Position numbers and translations under genes: made by a program
Source of the DNA: Halofilum ochraceum
GTDB lineage: Bacteria > Pseudomonadota > Gammaproteobacteria > XJ16 > Halofilaceae
Assembly (NCBI RefSeq): GCF_001614315.2
Contig: NZ_LVEG02000011.1
Location: forward strand, 1 to 64,000
Length of the DNA stretch: 64,000 nucleotides
Reading direction: 5' to 3'
Shown here: positions 9,401 through 18,580 of the stretch, piece by piece
Layout: the number at the start of each line of letters is the position of its first letter
Numbering within the stretch: the first letter of the stretch is position 1
The notes under the pieces: model-generated
The model's input: the letters and a program-made list of their open reading frames with translations, nothing else
Told to the model about the DNA's origin: nothing
The model's database searches: none

Positions 9401-9972
9401 CAGGAACTACCCCCGTCGCCATTGTCATCCTCCGCGTCCGGGACAGTCTGCGCGAGATTCAGCGTGAAGCGGCTGATCTGGTCATCGTCTTCGGACTGGA
9501 TGATCTGGAGTTCCGGATCGGTCAGCCAGGGCGAGGCGTCCAGTCGACGCATGTAGGACGATACGCGCGCGTTCGATTCGGCGCGGCCATTGACGCTGAG
9601 TTTGTCGCCTTTCTGCGTGACCTGCGTCAGGTATACGCCGTCGGGCAGCGTGTCGGCGATCTCGAAGAACAGATGAACGATCTGCGGCCGCCGCTGCTGC
9701 AGGCGCTGGATTACGTTCATGCGCGCGACCAGCTGACGCCGGGTAGATTCGAGTTCCTCGATCTGCTCGATCTCTTCCTGCAGGACCGCGATCTGCTCCT
9801 CGAGATAGTCGTTGCGCTCGCGCTGGTAGTCGATCATGCCGTTGACGTGATACCAGGCGTAACCGCCGACCGCGACCGCGAAGAGGGCGGCCAGAACCGC
9901 CTGGCGGGCGAACTCCTGGGTGAGCTGGCGGCGGCGTTCTTCGCGCCAGGGGAGGAGGTTGATGCGGGCCAT
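9400..9972 (-). CDS. pilN: Type IV pilus assembly protein PilN
   Basis: Inner-membrane partner of PilO. Its first residues, MARINLLPWREERR, hold the INLLPWR motif that binds PilM on the cytoplasmic face. One membrane helix (about 22-42) is followed by a coiled coil and a periplasmic domain, 190 residues in all. It starts 1 nt after the pilM stop and is coupled to pilO. Confidence 0.96.
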   Translation of the reverse strand: MARINLLPWREERRRQLTQEFARQAVLAALFAVAVGGYAWYHVNGMIDYQRERNDYLEEQIAVLQEEIEQIEELESTRRQLVARMNVIQRLQQRRPQIVHLFFEIADTLPDGVYLTQVTQKGDKLSVNGRAESNARVSSYMRRLDASPWLTDPELQIIQSEDDDQISRFTLNLAQTVPDAEDDNGDGGSS

Positions 9973-9973
9973 G

Positions 9974-11035
9974 TCAGTCGAACCCCCGCACGGCCAGGCC
10001 GAAGGCGATCATCAGTGATGGTGCATCGGTCATCAGTCGCTGGCGATTGATGCGGGAGCCGAGCGCCACCTGCTGGAACGGGTTCGCGACCACGGTGGGC
10101 GTGCCGATATGCGCCTCGATGAATTCGTCGATGCCGTCGATCGCCGCGCAGCCGCCGCAGAGCAGGATCTGGTCGACATTCTCGAAATCGCTCGATGAGA
10201 AGAAAAACTGCAGAAACCGACTGACCTGCTGGGCCATCGTGTTCTTGAACGGCTCCAGGACTTCCGGCTCGTAGTTGTCGGGCAAGCCGCCCTGTTTCTT
10301 TACGCGGCCCGCATCTTCATAAGAGAGCCCGTAACGCCGCATGATCTCTTCGGTGAGCTGCTTCCCGCCGAACGGCTGCTCGCGGGTGTACACGAGTTCG
10401 CGGTCATTGATCACGTTGAGGCTGGTGACCGTCGCACCGACATCAATCACCGCGACCGTGCGGTCGATGCCGCCATCCGGCAGCATTTCCGGCAGCGCCT
10501 GACACGCGTGCTCGATCGTGTACGGCTCGACGTCCACGGCCTTCGCCGTCAGGCCCGCCAGCGCGACCGCGGAGGAGCGCATCTCGACGTTCTCGCTCTT
10601 CGAGGCCGCGAGCAGTACGTCGACCGTTTCCGTATTGTCCTCGCTGGGGCCGAGCACTTCGAAGTCGAGATTGATCTCCTCCAGCGGGTAGGGAATATAC
10701 TGTTCCGCCTCGATCTGGATCTGGGCCTCCATGTCCTCCTCGCCGAGCGTGGCGGGCATGGTGATCACCTTGGTGATGACCGCCGAGCCCGGAACGGCGA
10801 CCGCCGCGTCCTTGACCCGCGTGCCGGCCTTCTTCACGGCATTGCGGACCGCCTCGCCGACCGCCTCGACGTCCTGGATGACCTTCTCGGCAACGGCCTC
10901 GGAGGGAAGCGGCTCGACCGCGTGACTATCGACGCGGAAGCCGCTGCCGGTCCGGCTCAGTTCAAGCAGCTTGACCGAGGTCGAGCTGATGTCGATGCCG
11001 AGAATCGGTGATTGTCTGGATTTGAAAAGGAACAA
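9974..11035 (-). CDS. pilM: Type IV pilus actin-like ATPase PilM
   Basis: Cytoplasmic actin-fold protein that binds the PilN tail. 353 residues with LGIDISSTSVKLLEL at the N-terminus (phosphate-1 motif), VAVIDVGATVTSLNVI (phosphate-2 motif) and LLCGGCAAIDGI (adenosine motif). The start codon is TTG at 11035; no ATG or GTG lies at a sensible position and the ribosome site is weak (CCGGAC). First gene of pilMNOPQ, divergent from mrcA. Confidence 0.95.
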   Translation of the reverse strand: MFLFKSRQSPILGIDISSTSVKLLELSRTGSGFRVDSHAVEPLPSEAVAEKVIQDVEAVGEAVRNAVKKAGTRVKDAAVAVPGSAVITKVITMPATLGEEDMEAQIQIEAEQYIPYPLEEINLDFEVLGPSEDNTETVDVLLAASKSENVEMRSSAVALAGLTAKAVDVEPYTIEHACQALPEMLPDGGIDRTVAVIDVGATVTSLNVINDRELVYTREQPFGGKQLTEEIMRRYGLSYEDAGRVKKQGGLPDNYEPEVLEPFKNTMAQQVSRFLQFFFSSSDFENVDQILLCGGCAAIDGIDEFIEAHIGTPTVVANPFQQVALGSRINRQRLMTDAPSLMIAFGLAVRGFD

Positions 11036-11074
11036 TGGGTTGTCCGGTTATTCTCGTCCATTGATTTGGCAATG

Positions 11075-11104
11075 ATAGTAAGTCGGTTTAATTCTTGATC
11101 GCAA
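11075..11104 (-). promoter_or_regulatory. Candidate sigma70 promoter for pilMNOPQ-aroKB
   Basis: On the minus strand TTGCGA (11104-11099) and TACTAT (11080-11075) are 18 nt apart in an unusually AT-rich stretch of the divergent pilM-mrcA gap. The predicted transcript would start about 35 nt before pilM. It is a consensus match only (4/6 and 4/6). Confidence 0.35.
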
Positions 11105-11249
11105 CTTTTTCAAATTACTACATTATCCGGGATTCAATGTCCAGCGACCCGGTCACGGTTTTGTCACCCCGCCTTACGGCCCCGTCCGCCCGCACCCCGA
11201 ATCCGCCCGGTCCGTCGGTCGGCCCGTGCGATGCACCGTGTCGTTCCTT

Positions 11250-11255
11250 TATACT
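11250..11255 (+). promoter_or_regulatory. Candidate -10 box for mrcA
   Basis: TATACT lies 46 nt before the mrcA ATG in an otherwise GC-rich stretch. No good -35 is visible 16-18 nt upstream, so the promoter may depend on an activator or be weak. Confidence 0.3.
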
Positions 11256-11301
11256 CGGCCCGCCCCGTCGCCGCCGACGACTCTAGCACGTCCGAGATTA
11301 C

Positions 11302-13908
11302 ATGACCGCGCGTTCCCGATTCTTCTTGCGCCTCGCCAAATGGCTCACCGCAATGGCATTTGCCGGCTTCACGGCCGGTGCGCTGCTGCTGGGCGGCCTG
11401 TACCTCTATCTGTCGCCGCGACTGCCCGACATCGATCAGTTGCGCGATGTCCAGTTGCAGGAACCGTTGCGCGTTTATACGCGCGACGCCGAGCTCCTCG
11501 CCGTATACGGCACGCAGCGCCGTATCCCGCTGGAGATCGAGGCGATCCCCGAGCCCGTGCGCAACGCGTTCATCGCCGCCGAGGACGACCGGTTCTACGA
11601 GCACCCGGGCGTCGACTGGATGGGCATCGTCCGTGCGGCGTGGAATCTGGTCCTGACGGGCGAGAAGACGCAGGGCGGCAGCACCATCACCATGCAGGTC
11701 GCGCGCAACTTCTTCCTCTCGCGTGAGCGGACATACCTGCGCAAGATCAACGAAATCTTCCTCGCCCTCAAGATCGAGCGCGAGATCTCCAAGGACGAGG
11801 TCCTTGAGCTGTACCTGAACAAGATCTACCTCGGCAAGCGGGCCTATGGGGTCGCCGCCGCCGCTCAGGTCTATTACGGCAAGGACGTGGACGAACTCAC
11901 GGTCGCGGAGATGGCGATGATCGCCGGTCTGCCCAAGGCGCCGTCGACCTTCAACCCGATCGCCAACCCCGAGCGGGCGCGGCAGCGCCGCGACTATGTG
12001 CTTGGCCGCATGCGGGCGAACGACATGCTCGATGAGGCCGAATACGAGCGCGCGCTGCGGACCTCCGTGACGGCGACGACCCACAGCGCCCCGCTGGCGG
12101 TGGACGCACCCTATGTGGGCGAGATGGCGCGCCTCGAGGCCGTGCAGCGCTTCGGCGAGGACGTCTACACCGGCGGTTATCGCGTCTACACCAGCGTCGA
12201 CGCGTCGCGTCAGCGAGCGGCGCAGGATGCGCTCCATACCGCGCTGCTCGATTATGAGCGGCGGCGGGGCTACACCGGACCCATCGGCACCCTGGAGAAT
12301 GACCGGCTGCCGGGGCCGGAGGAACTGCAGGCGCGCCTGGGCGCCGCCGCACGCGGTGCCCTCGGCGATGTTGCCGAGGGCCTGCCGATCGATGACGGTC
12401 GTATGGGCCCGGTCGAACTCGACCGGGAACTGGCGGACAGGGGTGCTGCGGGACCGCTTGAACCGGCCGTGGTGTTGGCGGTGTCCGGGGAGGATGCGAC
12501 CGTCTACCGCCGGGAAGGCGGGCTCGGGCGGATCCCGTGGGACGGTCTCAAGTGGGCCGCGCCGCGCCGTGAGAACGGCGGCACGGGTTCATCCCCGGAG
12601 AAGCCGGCGGATGTGCTCGCGGTCGGGGATATCGTGCGCGTAATGGAGCGTGACGGTACCTTGCGCCTCGCCGAGAAACCGGATGTCCAGGGCGCGCTGG
12701 TGGCGCTGGATCCGCAGGACGGGGGGATCCGCGCGCTGGTTGGAGGCTTCTCGTTCGAGGGGAGCAAGTTTAATCGCGTTACTCAGAGTCGCCGGCAGCC
12801 GGGTTCCGCCTTCAAGCCGTTCATCTACTCGGCGGCACTCAATGACGGGTTCACGCCGGCCACGCTCGTCAACGACGCGCCCGTGGTGTTCGATGATCCG
12901 GCGCTTGAAGATACCTGGCGTCCGGAAAACTACAGCGGCCGCGTGTTCGGGCCGACCCGTCTGCGCGAAGGACTGGTCTATTCGCGCAATCTGGTCTCGA
13001 TCCGGGTTCTCCTGTCGATCGGAATCCCGTACGCCATCGATTACGTCCAGCGCTTCGGCTTCCCGGAAGAGCAGTTGCCGCGGGATCTGACTCTGGCCCT
13101 CGGCAGCGCAGCGCTGTCGCCGCTGCAGGTGGCGACCGGTTACGCGGTATTCGCGAATATGGGGTTCCGCATCGAGCCCTATCTCGTGACGCGCATGGCG
13201 ACGAGCGACGGCGAGGTCGTCTACCGGGCGAATCCGGCGCGCGCCTGTCTCGAGCCCTGTGAAGCGCGTGAGGAAGCCGAGGAGCGCGCCGAGCGCGAAA
13301 CCGAGGCGGCCGGCGAGCCAGAAGGCAAGTCGCTCGATGAGCAGGATCGGCCCACGGAACTCGACGCGGTGGGCGTGCCCGACCGCAACGTGGAGCCCGG
13401 GCCTCGTTTCGCCGAGCGTGTGATCCCCGTGCAGAACGCCTACATGGTGCGCAGTTTCCTGCGCGACGTCGCACGTCGTGGTACCGCTCGCGGCACGCGC
13501 GTGCTCGGCCGCGACGATATCGCCGGCAAGACCGGCACGACCGACGATCAGCTCGACGCCTGGTTCTCCGGGTTCAACAGTTCACTGGTCGCGACCGGCT
13601 GGGTCGGCTATGACGAGATGAAGTCGCTCGGGGCACGCGAAACCGGTGCCCGTGCCGCGCTGCCGATGTGGATCGATTTCATGCGCACGGCGCTGAAGGG
13701 AACGCCGGAAACATGGCCCGAGTTGCCGTCGGACATGGTCACCGTGCGTATTGATCCCGAAACGGGCGAGTATGCAGGCGCGGGCTCGCAGGGTGCCGTT
13801 TTCGAGATCTTCCGCAGCGACAATGCCCCCGAGCCGCCGCCCGAGGGGACCACCAGCAACGGTACCGGCTCTGGCGACGGCGGCAACGGCGAGGACCCGC
13901 TGTTCTGA
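11302..13908 (+). CDS. mrcA: Penicillin-binding protein 1A
   Basis: Bifunctional class A PBP that polymerises glycan strands and cross-links peptidoglycan in the periplasm. 868 residues. An N-terminal membrane anchor (about 13-35) is followed by a glycosyltransferase domain with EDDRFYEHPGVDW and GGSTITMQVARNFF. An OB-like insert spans about 310-440. The transpeptidase domain has the catalytic SAFK (after RQPG), the YSRN triad and KTGTT. A Glu/Arg-rich insertion of about 40 residues follows the catalytic SxN region, and the tail is Gly/Ser/Pro-rich. Divergence from pilMNOPQ is the usual arrangement. Confidence 0.97.
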   Translation: MTARSRFFLRLAKWLTAMAFAGFTAGALLLGGLYLYLSPRLPDIDQLRDVQLQEPLRVYTRDAELLAVYGTQRRIPLEIEAIPEPVRNAFIAAEDDRFYEHPGVDWMGIVRAAWNLVLTGEKTQGGSTITMQVARNFFLSRERTYLRKINEIFLALKIEREISKDEVLELYLNKIYLGKRAYGVAAAAQVYYGKDVDELTVAEMAMIAGLPKAPSTFNPIANPERARQRRDYVLGRMRANDMLDEAEYERALRTSVTATTHSAPLAVDAPYVGEMARLEAVQRFGEDVYTGGYRVYTSVDASRQRAAQDALHTALLDYERRRGYTGPIGTLENDRLPGPEELQARLGAAARGALGDVAEGLPIDDGRMGPVELDRELADRGAAGPLEPAVVLAVSGEDATVYRREGGLGRIPWDGLKWAAPRRENGGTGSSPEKPADVLAVGDIVRVMERDGTLRLAEKPDVQGALVALDPQDGGIRALVGGFSFEGSKFNRVTQSRRQPGSAFKPFIYSAALNDGFTPATLVNDAPVVFDDPALEDTWRPENYSGRVFGPTRLREGLVYSRNLVSIRVLLSIGIPYAIDYVQRFGFPEEQLPRDLTLALGSAALSPLQVATGYAVFANMGFRIEPYLVTRMATSDGEVVYRANPARACLEPCEAREEAEERAERETEAAGEPEGKSLDEQDRPTELDAVGVPDRNVEPGPRFAERVIPVQNAYMVRSFLRDVARRGTARGTRVLGRDDIAGKTGTTDDQLDAWFSGFNSSLVATGWVGYDEMKSLGARETGARAALPMWIDFMRTALKGTPETWPELPSDMVTVRIDPETGEYAGAGSQGAVFEIFRSDNAPEPPPEGTTSNGTGSGDGGNGEDPLF

Positions 13909-13933
13909 AGCCTTTGAGGGCTGGAGGTGCGGT

Positions 13934-14623
13934 ATGACGCGAGCGCGGCGGCGTGGTCAGGGACGCACCCAGGGCGCGCCACGTGGGGCCCTGGCGCAGC
14001 AGCGCGCGGAGGTCGCCCGTGTGGCTGCCCGCCTGATGGCGGAAGAGGGCGTCCATGGTTTTTCCGAGGCCAAGGCGCGGGCAGCTGACCAGCTTGGCAT
14101 CCAGGGCCGGCAGGCGCTGCCCCGCAACGACGAGGTAGAGTCAGAGATCCGGGCCTGGCAGGCGCTGTTCCAGGCGGACGAGCAGCCAGTCTGGCTTGCG
14201 CGGATGCGCCGCACGGCACTTGACGCCATGGATCTGCTGACGGACTTCACCCCGCATCTCGCCGGCTCCGTGCTGCGCGGAACGGCGCCACAGGATGCCG
14301 AGGTCACGCTGCACCTGTTCACGGAGCCCCCGGAACGGGTCGCCACCTTCCTGCTCGATCGCGGTATCCCCTGGGAACTCGACGCCTGGGTGGGTCGCTT
14401 CGGTCGTGGCGAGGTGGAACTGCCGATGTACCGCATCATGCCGGGCGGCCAGCCCGTGCGCCTGATCGTCTTCCCGATCGAAGGCCCCCGCGAGGCCCCG
14501 CGTTCCCCCGTCGACGGCAAACCCATGGCCCGCGCCAACCGCGCGCGGGTGGCCGAGCTGCTCGCTGCGGAAGACCCGGAAAATCGTGAGGAACCACGAA
14601 TGAACACGAATGGACACGAATAG
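13934..14623 (+). CDS. Conserved hypothetical protein (function not recognised)
   Basis: 229 residues, probably cytosolic. GGAGG 6 nt upstream fixes the ATG at 13934; the same frame stays open further 5' inside mrcA. The N-terminus is very basic (Arg/Gly/Gln-rich), followed by a helical region (ARLMAEEGV...) and an alpha/beta region with acidic and aromatic residues. I cannot assign a family with confidence. The natural C-terminus seems to be near RVAELLAAED. The final ten or so residues, ending NTNGHE, are encoded by repeat element A, which also provides the stop. Confidence 0.75.
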   Translation: MTRARRRGQGRTQGAPRGALAQQRAEVARVAARLMAEEGVHGFSEAKARAADQLGIQGRQALPRNDEVESEIRAWQALFQADEQPVWLARMRRTALDAMDLLTDFTPHLAGSVLRGTAPQDAEVTLHLFTEPPERVATFLLDRGIPWELDAWVGRFGRGEVELPMYRIMPGGQPVRLIVFPIEGPREAPRSPVDGKPMARANRARVAELLAAEDPENREEPRMNTNGHE

Positions 14624-14934
14624 TTCGGTCCGGAAATGGGATGCTTCTGGAGCTTCGCTGGCGTCGGGTTGGCATCCGACGGCGCGCATGCAGGGTTACG
14701 AGCGGAGTGCTGCAAAGGTGGGAATAATTACTACCTGACTGAGTTTCGCCGGCCACCATTGGGGGCAATAGCCGCCCTGGGGCGGATCGTATAGGCGTTA
14801 ACCACCTGCCGAAGGTCTAACCCAACCCCAGCAAGCCATTCGTGTTTATTGCTCGGCGCATCCATGCGCCTCGCCCCTTCGGGGCTGGCGCGATGATTCG
14901 CTCCCGGCGAATCATTCGTGTTCATTCGTGGTTC
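14591..14934. repeat. Inverted-repeat element A (CACGAATG family)
   Basis: Left arm 14591-14626 (GAACCACGAATGAACACGAA followed by one further decamer) and right arm 14913-14934 are inverted copies, about 340 bp apart, filling the gap between the convergent hypothetical gene and hemE. Both genes end inside the arms. The 98-bp right-hand module (14837-14934) carries three small hairpins and is shared with element B. The central 14630-14836 has no recognisable gene. Confidence 0.85.
14837..14934 (-). repeat. Three-hairpin module, copy 1
   Basis: Read on the minus strand, three small palindromes follow the repeat edge in order: GATTCGCCGGGAGCGAATC, GCCCCGAAGGGGC and GGCGCATGGATGCGCC. Then comes AATAAACACGAATG. 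It aligns over about 86 bp with 30831-30928 (the plus strand there) with only scattered substitutions. It overlaps the 3' end of hemE. Confidence 0.8.
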
Positions 14935-15991
14935 TATCAGCCGTACTCCAGCCCTTGACCGTCTCCACCATCGCAGCGACGTGCTCGGGGTCGATGGCGG
15001 GATGGACGCCGTGGCCCAGGTTGAAGACGTGGCCGGGGGCGTCGCCCGCGCGGGTGAGGACGTGGTGGGTTTCGCGGGCAATGGTGTCGGGGGAGGCGTA
15101 CAGCACGCAGGGGTCGAGATTCCCCTGCAGGGCGACCCGGTCGCCCACGCGCCGGCGCGCATCGCCGATATCGGTCGTCCAGTCGAGGCCGAGGGCGTCG
15201 GCGCCGGTGGCCGCCATGTCCTCGAGCCACTGGCCGCCGTTTTTCGTGAACAGGATTACCGGTACCGGGCGCCCATCGGATGCTCGGGTCAGGCCGGACA
15301 CGATTCGCTGCATGTACGCTAGGGAGAAGCTGCGGTATGCCTCGGGCGAGAGGGCGCCGCCCCAGGTGTCGAAGATCTGCACGGCCTGCGCGCCGGCGGC
15401 AATCTGGGCATTCAGATACGCGGTCGTGGCGTCCGCGAGTACGTCGAGCACACGGTGCAGGAGGTCGGGGCGGTCGTAGAGCATCGCCTTGATGGTGGCG
15501 AAGTCCTTGGAACTGCCACCCTCGATCATGTAGGTCGCCAGCGTCCACGGGCTCCCCGCGAAGCCGATCAACGGCACCCGGCCGTCCAGCGCCTCGCGGG
15601 TCTGCCGCAGCGCGGCCATCACGTAGCCGAGCTCGATCTCCGGGTCGGGGGCCGCGAGGCGTTCGACATCGCGTTCGCTGCGCACGGGATCGCTGAAGCG
15701 CGGCCCTTCGCCGGAAACGAAATGCAGCCCCAGTCCCATCGCGTGCGGGATGGTGAGGATATCGGAGAAAATGATCGCGGCGTCGAGCCCGAACCGGTCG
15801 ATCGGCTGGAGGGTGACCTCGCAGGCCATGTCGGGGTTCTGGCACAGGGTCAGGAAGTCCCCGGCACGCTCGCGCACGGCGCGGTATTCCGGCAGGTAGC
15901 GTCCCGCCTGGCGCATGATCCAGACCGGCGGCCGGTCGACGGGTTCGCGCGCGAGTGCGCGCAGCAGGCGGTCGTTCCGCAGCTCGGTCAT
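14912..15991 (-). CDS. hemE: Uroporphyrinogen decarboxylase
   Basis: Decarboxylates uroporphyrinogen III to coproporphyrinogen III in heme synthesis. 359 residues. The substrate-binding [16 protein letters not shown] signature is at about 22-37, followed by [10 protein letters not shown] and a [16 protein letters not shown] segment. [13 protein letters not shown] lies near the end. The last six residues (TTNEHE) and the TGA come from the inverted repeat of element A, so the natural C-terminal tail has been replaced. It is 40 nt downstream of yqeY on the same strand. Confidence 0.97.
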   Translation of the reverse strand: MTELRNDRLLRALAREPVDRPPVWIMRQAGRYLPEYRAVRERAGDFLTLCQNPDMACEVTLQPIDRFGLDAAIIFSDILTIPHAMGLGLHFVSGEGPRFSDPVRSERDVERLAAPDPEIELGYVMAALRQTREALDGRVPLIGFAGSPWTLATYMIEGGSSKDFATIKAMLYDRPDLLHRVLDVLADATTAYLNAQIAAGAQAVQIFDTWGGALSPEAYRSFSLAYMQRIVSGLTRASDGRPVPVILFTKNGGQWLEDMAATGADALGLDWTTDIGDARRRVGDRVALQGNLDPCVLYASPDTIARETHHVLTRAGDAPGHVFNLGHGVHPAIDPEHVAAMVETVKGWSTADRTTNEHE

Positions 15992-16031
15992 GGTGTGGTC
16001 GCGATGGGTGGCGGGTACGCCCCGGCCGGGG

Positions 16032-16484
16032 TCAGCCGAGGCGGGCTTTTACTCGGGCGCTCACGGCGCTCATGTCGGCTCGCCCCTGTACGCGGGGTTT
16101 GAGCTCCGCCATGACGCGTCCCATGTCCTTGATCGAGGCGGCACCGGTTTCCGCCACCGCCTCGTCGATCATGTGATCGAGGTCAGCGTCACTGAGCGGC
16201 TCCGGCAGATACTCGGCGATCACCGCCAGCTCGGACTCTTCCTGCTCGACGAGGTCGGTGCGGTCGGCTTGCGAGTATTGCGCGATCGATTCGCGATGGC
16301 GCTTGGCCATCCGGTCCAGCACCTCGAGGACCTGATCGTCGCCGAGTTCGGTCTGGTCGTCGATCTCACGCTGGCGAATGGCCGCGTGCATCATGCGCAG
16401 CGTGCCAAGGCGGGCCTTGTCGCCGCCCTTCATCGCCGCCTTGATGTCGCCGGTCAGCCGTTCCTTGAGCGAAGTGGCGGACAC
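16032..16484 (-). CDS. yqeY: GatB/YqeY domain protein
   Basis: 150-residue helical protein related to the tail domain of GatB, the Asp/Glu-tRNA amidotransferase subunit. Its role in bacteria is not firmly known, but it may bind tRNA. The family's DxxxAMKxGDKxRLxTLRM region is present near the N-terminus ([19 protein letters not shown]), as is the C-terminal [19 protein letters not shown] block. It starts 11 nt after rpsU, as in the classic rpsU-yqeY-dnaG order, although dnaG is elsewhere. Confidence 0.93.
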   Translation of the reverse strand: MSATSLKERLTGDIKAAMKGGDKARLGTLRMMHAAIRQREIDDQTELGDDQVLEVLDRMAKRHRESIAQYSQADRTDLVEQEESELAVIAEYLPEPLSDADLDHMIDEAVAETGAASIKDMGRVMAELKPRVQGRADMSAVSARVKARLG

Positions 16485-16495
16485 GCCAGCCGCCC

Positions 16496-16711
16496 TCAGT
16501 AAAGGCGAACGCGGCGCTGGGCTTCCTTCGCCAGCTTCTTCTGGTGCCGTTTGATGGCGGCCGCACGCTTGCGCTTGCGCTCCGCGGTCGGCTTTTCGTA
16601 ATACTCGCGGCGGCGCGTCTCTGTCAGAATACCCGCCTTCTCGCAGGAACGCTTGAAGCGCCGCAGTGCGACCTCAAAGGGTTCGTTGTCGCGTACACGT
16701 ACCGATGGCAT
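16496..16711 (-). CDS. rpsU: 30S ribosomal protein S21
   Basis: Small basic ribosomal protein of the 30S subunit, 71 residues. It begins [20 protein letters not shown] and carries the conserved [19 protein letters not shown] segment and a Lys/Arg-rich tail. First gene of rpsU-yqeY-hemE on the minus strand, divergent from tsaD. Confidence 0.98.
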   Translation of the reverse strand: MPSVRVRDNEPFEVALRRFKRSCEKAGILTETRRREYYEKPTAERKRKRAAAIKRHQKKLAKEAQRRVRLY

Positions 16712-16784
16712 GGATCCGGATCACCCCTTCAACCAAATGGTGCCCATGGATCGGACGGCAGACCCGTCCGGGCGTAAGCTGTCA

Positions 16785-16812
16785 ATGATACCACGCTGGA
16801 GCGCGGAAACAA
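16785..16812 (-). promoter_or_regulatory. Candidate rpsU promoter
   Basis: On the minus strand TTGTTT (16812-16807) and TATCAT (16790-16785) are 16 nt apart, about 70 nt before the rpsU ATG. It is a moderate consensus match, with no other evidence. Confidence 0.3.
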
Positions 16813-16887
16813 TGCAGGTGAATGGCGATCGATGCGCGCGCGCTGTCCCGGGGCCTTCATCGCCGCTTGGGCGGCGGGGCTGATCCG

Positions 16888-17907
16888 GTGCGCGTACTCG
16901 GTATCGAGACTTCATGCGACGAGACCGGGCTGGCGGTGTACGACAGCGCGCACGGCCTGCTGGCGCATGTGCTCCACAGTCAGGCCTCCGTGCACGCCGA
17001 TTTCGGCGGCGTCGTCCCGGAGCTCGCGTCGCGCGACCATATCCAGCGTCTGCTGCCGCTGACGCGCCGGGTGCTGGCAGAGGCCGGTCTGGAGGAGGCG
17101 GCCATCGACGGTGTCGCCTACACGGCGGGGCCCGGTCTGGTGGGCGCCCTGCTGACCGGGGCCGCCTTCGCGCAGGGGTATGCCTGGGCGCGGGGCCTGC
17201 CCGCGATCGGCGTCCATCACATGGAGGGTCACCTGCTGGCGCCCATGCTCGAGCCCGAGACGCCGGACTGGCCGTTTCTCGCCCTGCTGGTCTCGGGCGG
17301 ACACACCCAACTGGTCGCAGTCGATGGGCCAGGCGCATACCGTCTGTTGGGTGATACGGTCGACGACGCCGCCGGCGAGGCCTTCGACAAGACCGCGCAG
17401 CTGCTGGGCCTCGGCTATCCCGGTGGGCCGGCGGTCGCGGAGGCGGCGCGCAATGGCCGCGAAGGCGCGTTCCGGTTCCCGCGGCCAATGACCGACCGGC
17501 CGGGTCTCGACTTCTCGTTCAGTGGCCTCAAGACCGCGGCCAGGCTCGCCCTCGAGCGCAGCGACGCGGGTGCCGAGGCGCGTGCGGATATCGCGCTCGC
17601 GTTCGAGCAGGCCGTCGTCGATACGCTCGTGATCAAGTGTCGGCGCGCGGCCGATGCCACGGGCCTTCGGCGCCTGGTGATCGCGGGGGGCGTCGGTGCC
17701 AACAGCCGATTGCGGGAGACGCTGGCCGAGCGTCTGGCGGACGTGGAACGGTTTTTCCCGCGCCTCGATTTCTGCACGGACAATGGGGCGATGATCGCCT
17801 ATGCGGGTGCGATGCGGCTGCTGGCCGGTGAACGCACGCCACAGCGTGTGGGTGCCCGGGCCCGCTGGCCGCTCACGGAGCTCGAACCGCCCGGGGTGGT
17901 GGCCTGA
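16888..17907 (+). CDS. tsaD: tRNA threonylcarbamoyladenosine transferase subunit
   Basis: Transfers the threonylcarbamoyl group onto A37 of ANN-decoding tRNAs, working with TsaB and TsaE. I place the start at the GTG at 16888, giving 339 residues beginning [14 protein letters not shown], where the family normally starts; an open frame extends 22 codons further upstream. HMEGH provides the metal-binding histidines, and SGGHTQL and [11 protein letters not shown] are family signatures. Opposite rpsU, as in E. coli. Confidence 0.97.
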   Translation: MRVLGIETSCDETGLAVYDSAHGLLAHVLHSQASVHADFGGVVPELASRDHIQRLLPLTRRVLAEAGLEEAAIDGVAYTAGPGLVGALLTGAAFAQGYAWARGLPAIGVHHMEGHLLAPMLEPETPDWPFLALLVSGGHTQLVAVDGPGAYRLLGDTVDDAAGEAFDKTAQLLGLGYPGGPAVAEAARNGREGAFRFPRPMTDRPGLDFSFSGLKTAARLALERSDAGAEARADIALAFEQAVVDTLVIKCRRAADATGLRRLVIAGGVGANSRLRETLAERLADVERFFPRLDFCTDNGAMIAYAGAMRLLAGERTPQRVGARARWPLTELEPPGVVA

Positions 17908-17912
17908 TGGCT

Positions 17913-18530
17913 TCAGCGTTTCCCGAGCAGGTCGCGGATGTTGGCGCGGTGGCGCCAGAACAGCAGAACCGAGACGGCGGCGGCCACGAGGACGAGCGGC
18001 GGCTGGTGCGTGGTGACGCCGACATAGACGGGAGCCAGGGCAAAGGCCGTGAGGGCGGCGGCCGCCGATATCCGGATGAGCGCCCAGGCAATGCCCCAGG
18101 TCGCCACGGTCAGCAGCCCGGCAACCGGAGTGGCGACAAGCAGCGCGCCCAGCGCCGTGGCCACGCCTTTGCCGCCACGGAAGCCGAAGAACACCGGATA
18201 CAGATGGCCGAGGAATGCGGTCGCCCCGGCCAGTGCCTGCACCAGCGGTTCGGCGTCCAGGGTCCGGGCAAAGGCGACCGCGAGCGCACCCTTGGCGACA
18301 TCCCCGGCGAGCGTGAGCACGGCGGCATCCCGCCCCGCGAGGCGCAGCACGTTGGTTGCTCCGGGGTTGCCCGAGCCGCCGGTACGTGGATCGGTACGCC
18401 CCATCAGCCGGCAGCAGATGATCGCGGAGGAGAGCGACCCGAGCAGGTAGCCACAGATCAGCAGGACGGCGAGCGACAGGGCGTCGGCGGGCAAGGCGGG
18501 CGCTCCGGGGTGCGGGAAGTGGTGCGCCAT
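17913..18530 (-). CDS. plsY: Glycerol-3-phosphate acyltransferase
   Basis: Inner-membrane enzyme acylating glycerol-3-phosphate from acyl-phosphate, the first step of phospholipid synthesis. 205 residues from the ATG at 18530, with about five hydrophobic segments. Conserved loops GSGNPGATN, GHLYPVFFGFRGGKGVAT and FWRHRANIRDLL identify PlsY. It converges on tsaD with a 5-nt gap and diverges from bioH. No strong ribosome site is seen. Confidence 0.95.
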   Translation of the reverse strand: MAHHFPHPGAPALPADALSLAVLLICGYLLGSLSSAIICCRLMGRTDPRTGGSGNPGATNVLRLAGRDAAVLTLAGDVAKGALAVAFARTLDAEPLVQALAGATAFLGHLYPVFFGFRGGKGVATALGALLVATPVAGLLTVATWGIAWALIRISAAAALTAFALAPVYVGVTTHQPPLVLVAAAVSVLLFWRHRANIRDLLGKR

Positions 18531-18580
18531 TCTAGCGTCGACCGTCGGCGCCGTCCCGTCGCCGTGCTCATCGCCTCGTG

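Noticed and set aside
16822-16887. An upstream ATG for tsaD adding 22 residues
   Set aside because: TsaD proteins begin directly at the [13 protein letters not shown] segment; the added residues are unlike the family and the GTG at 16888 fits.
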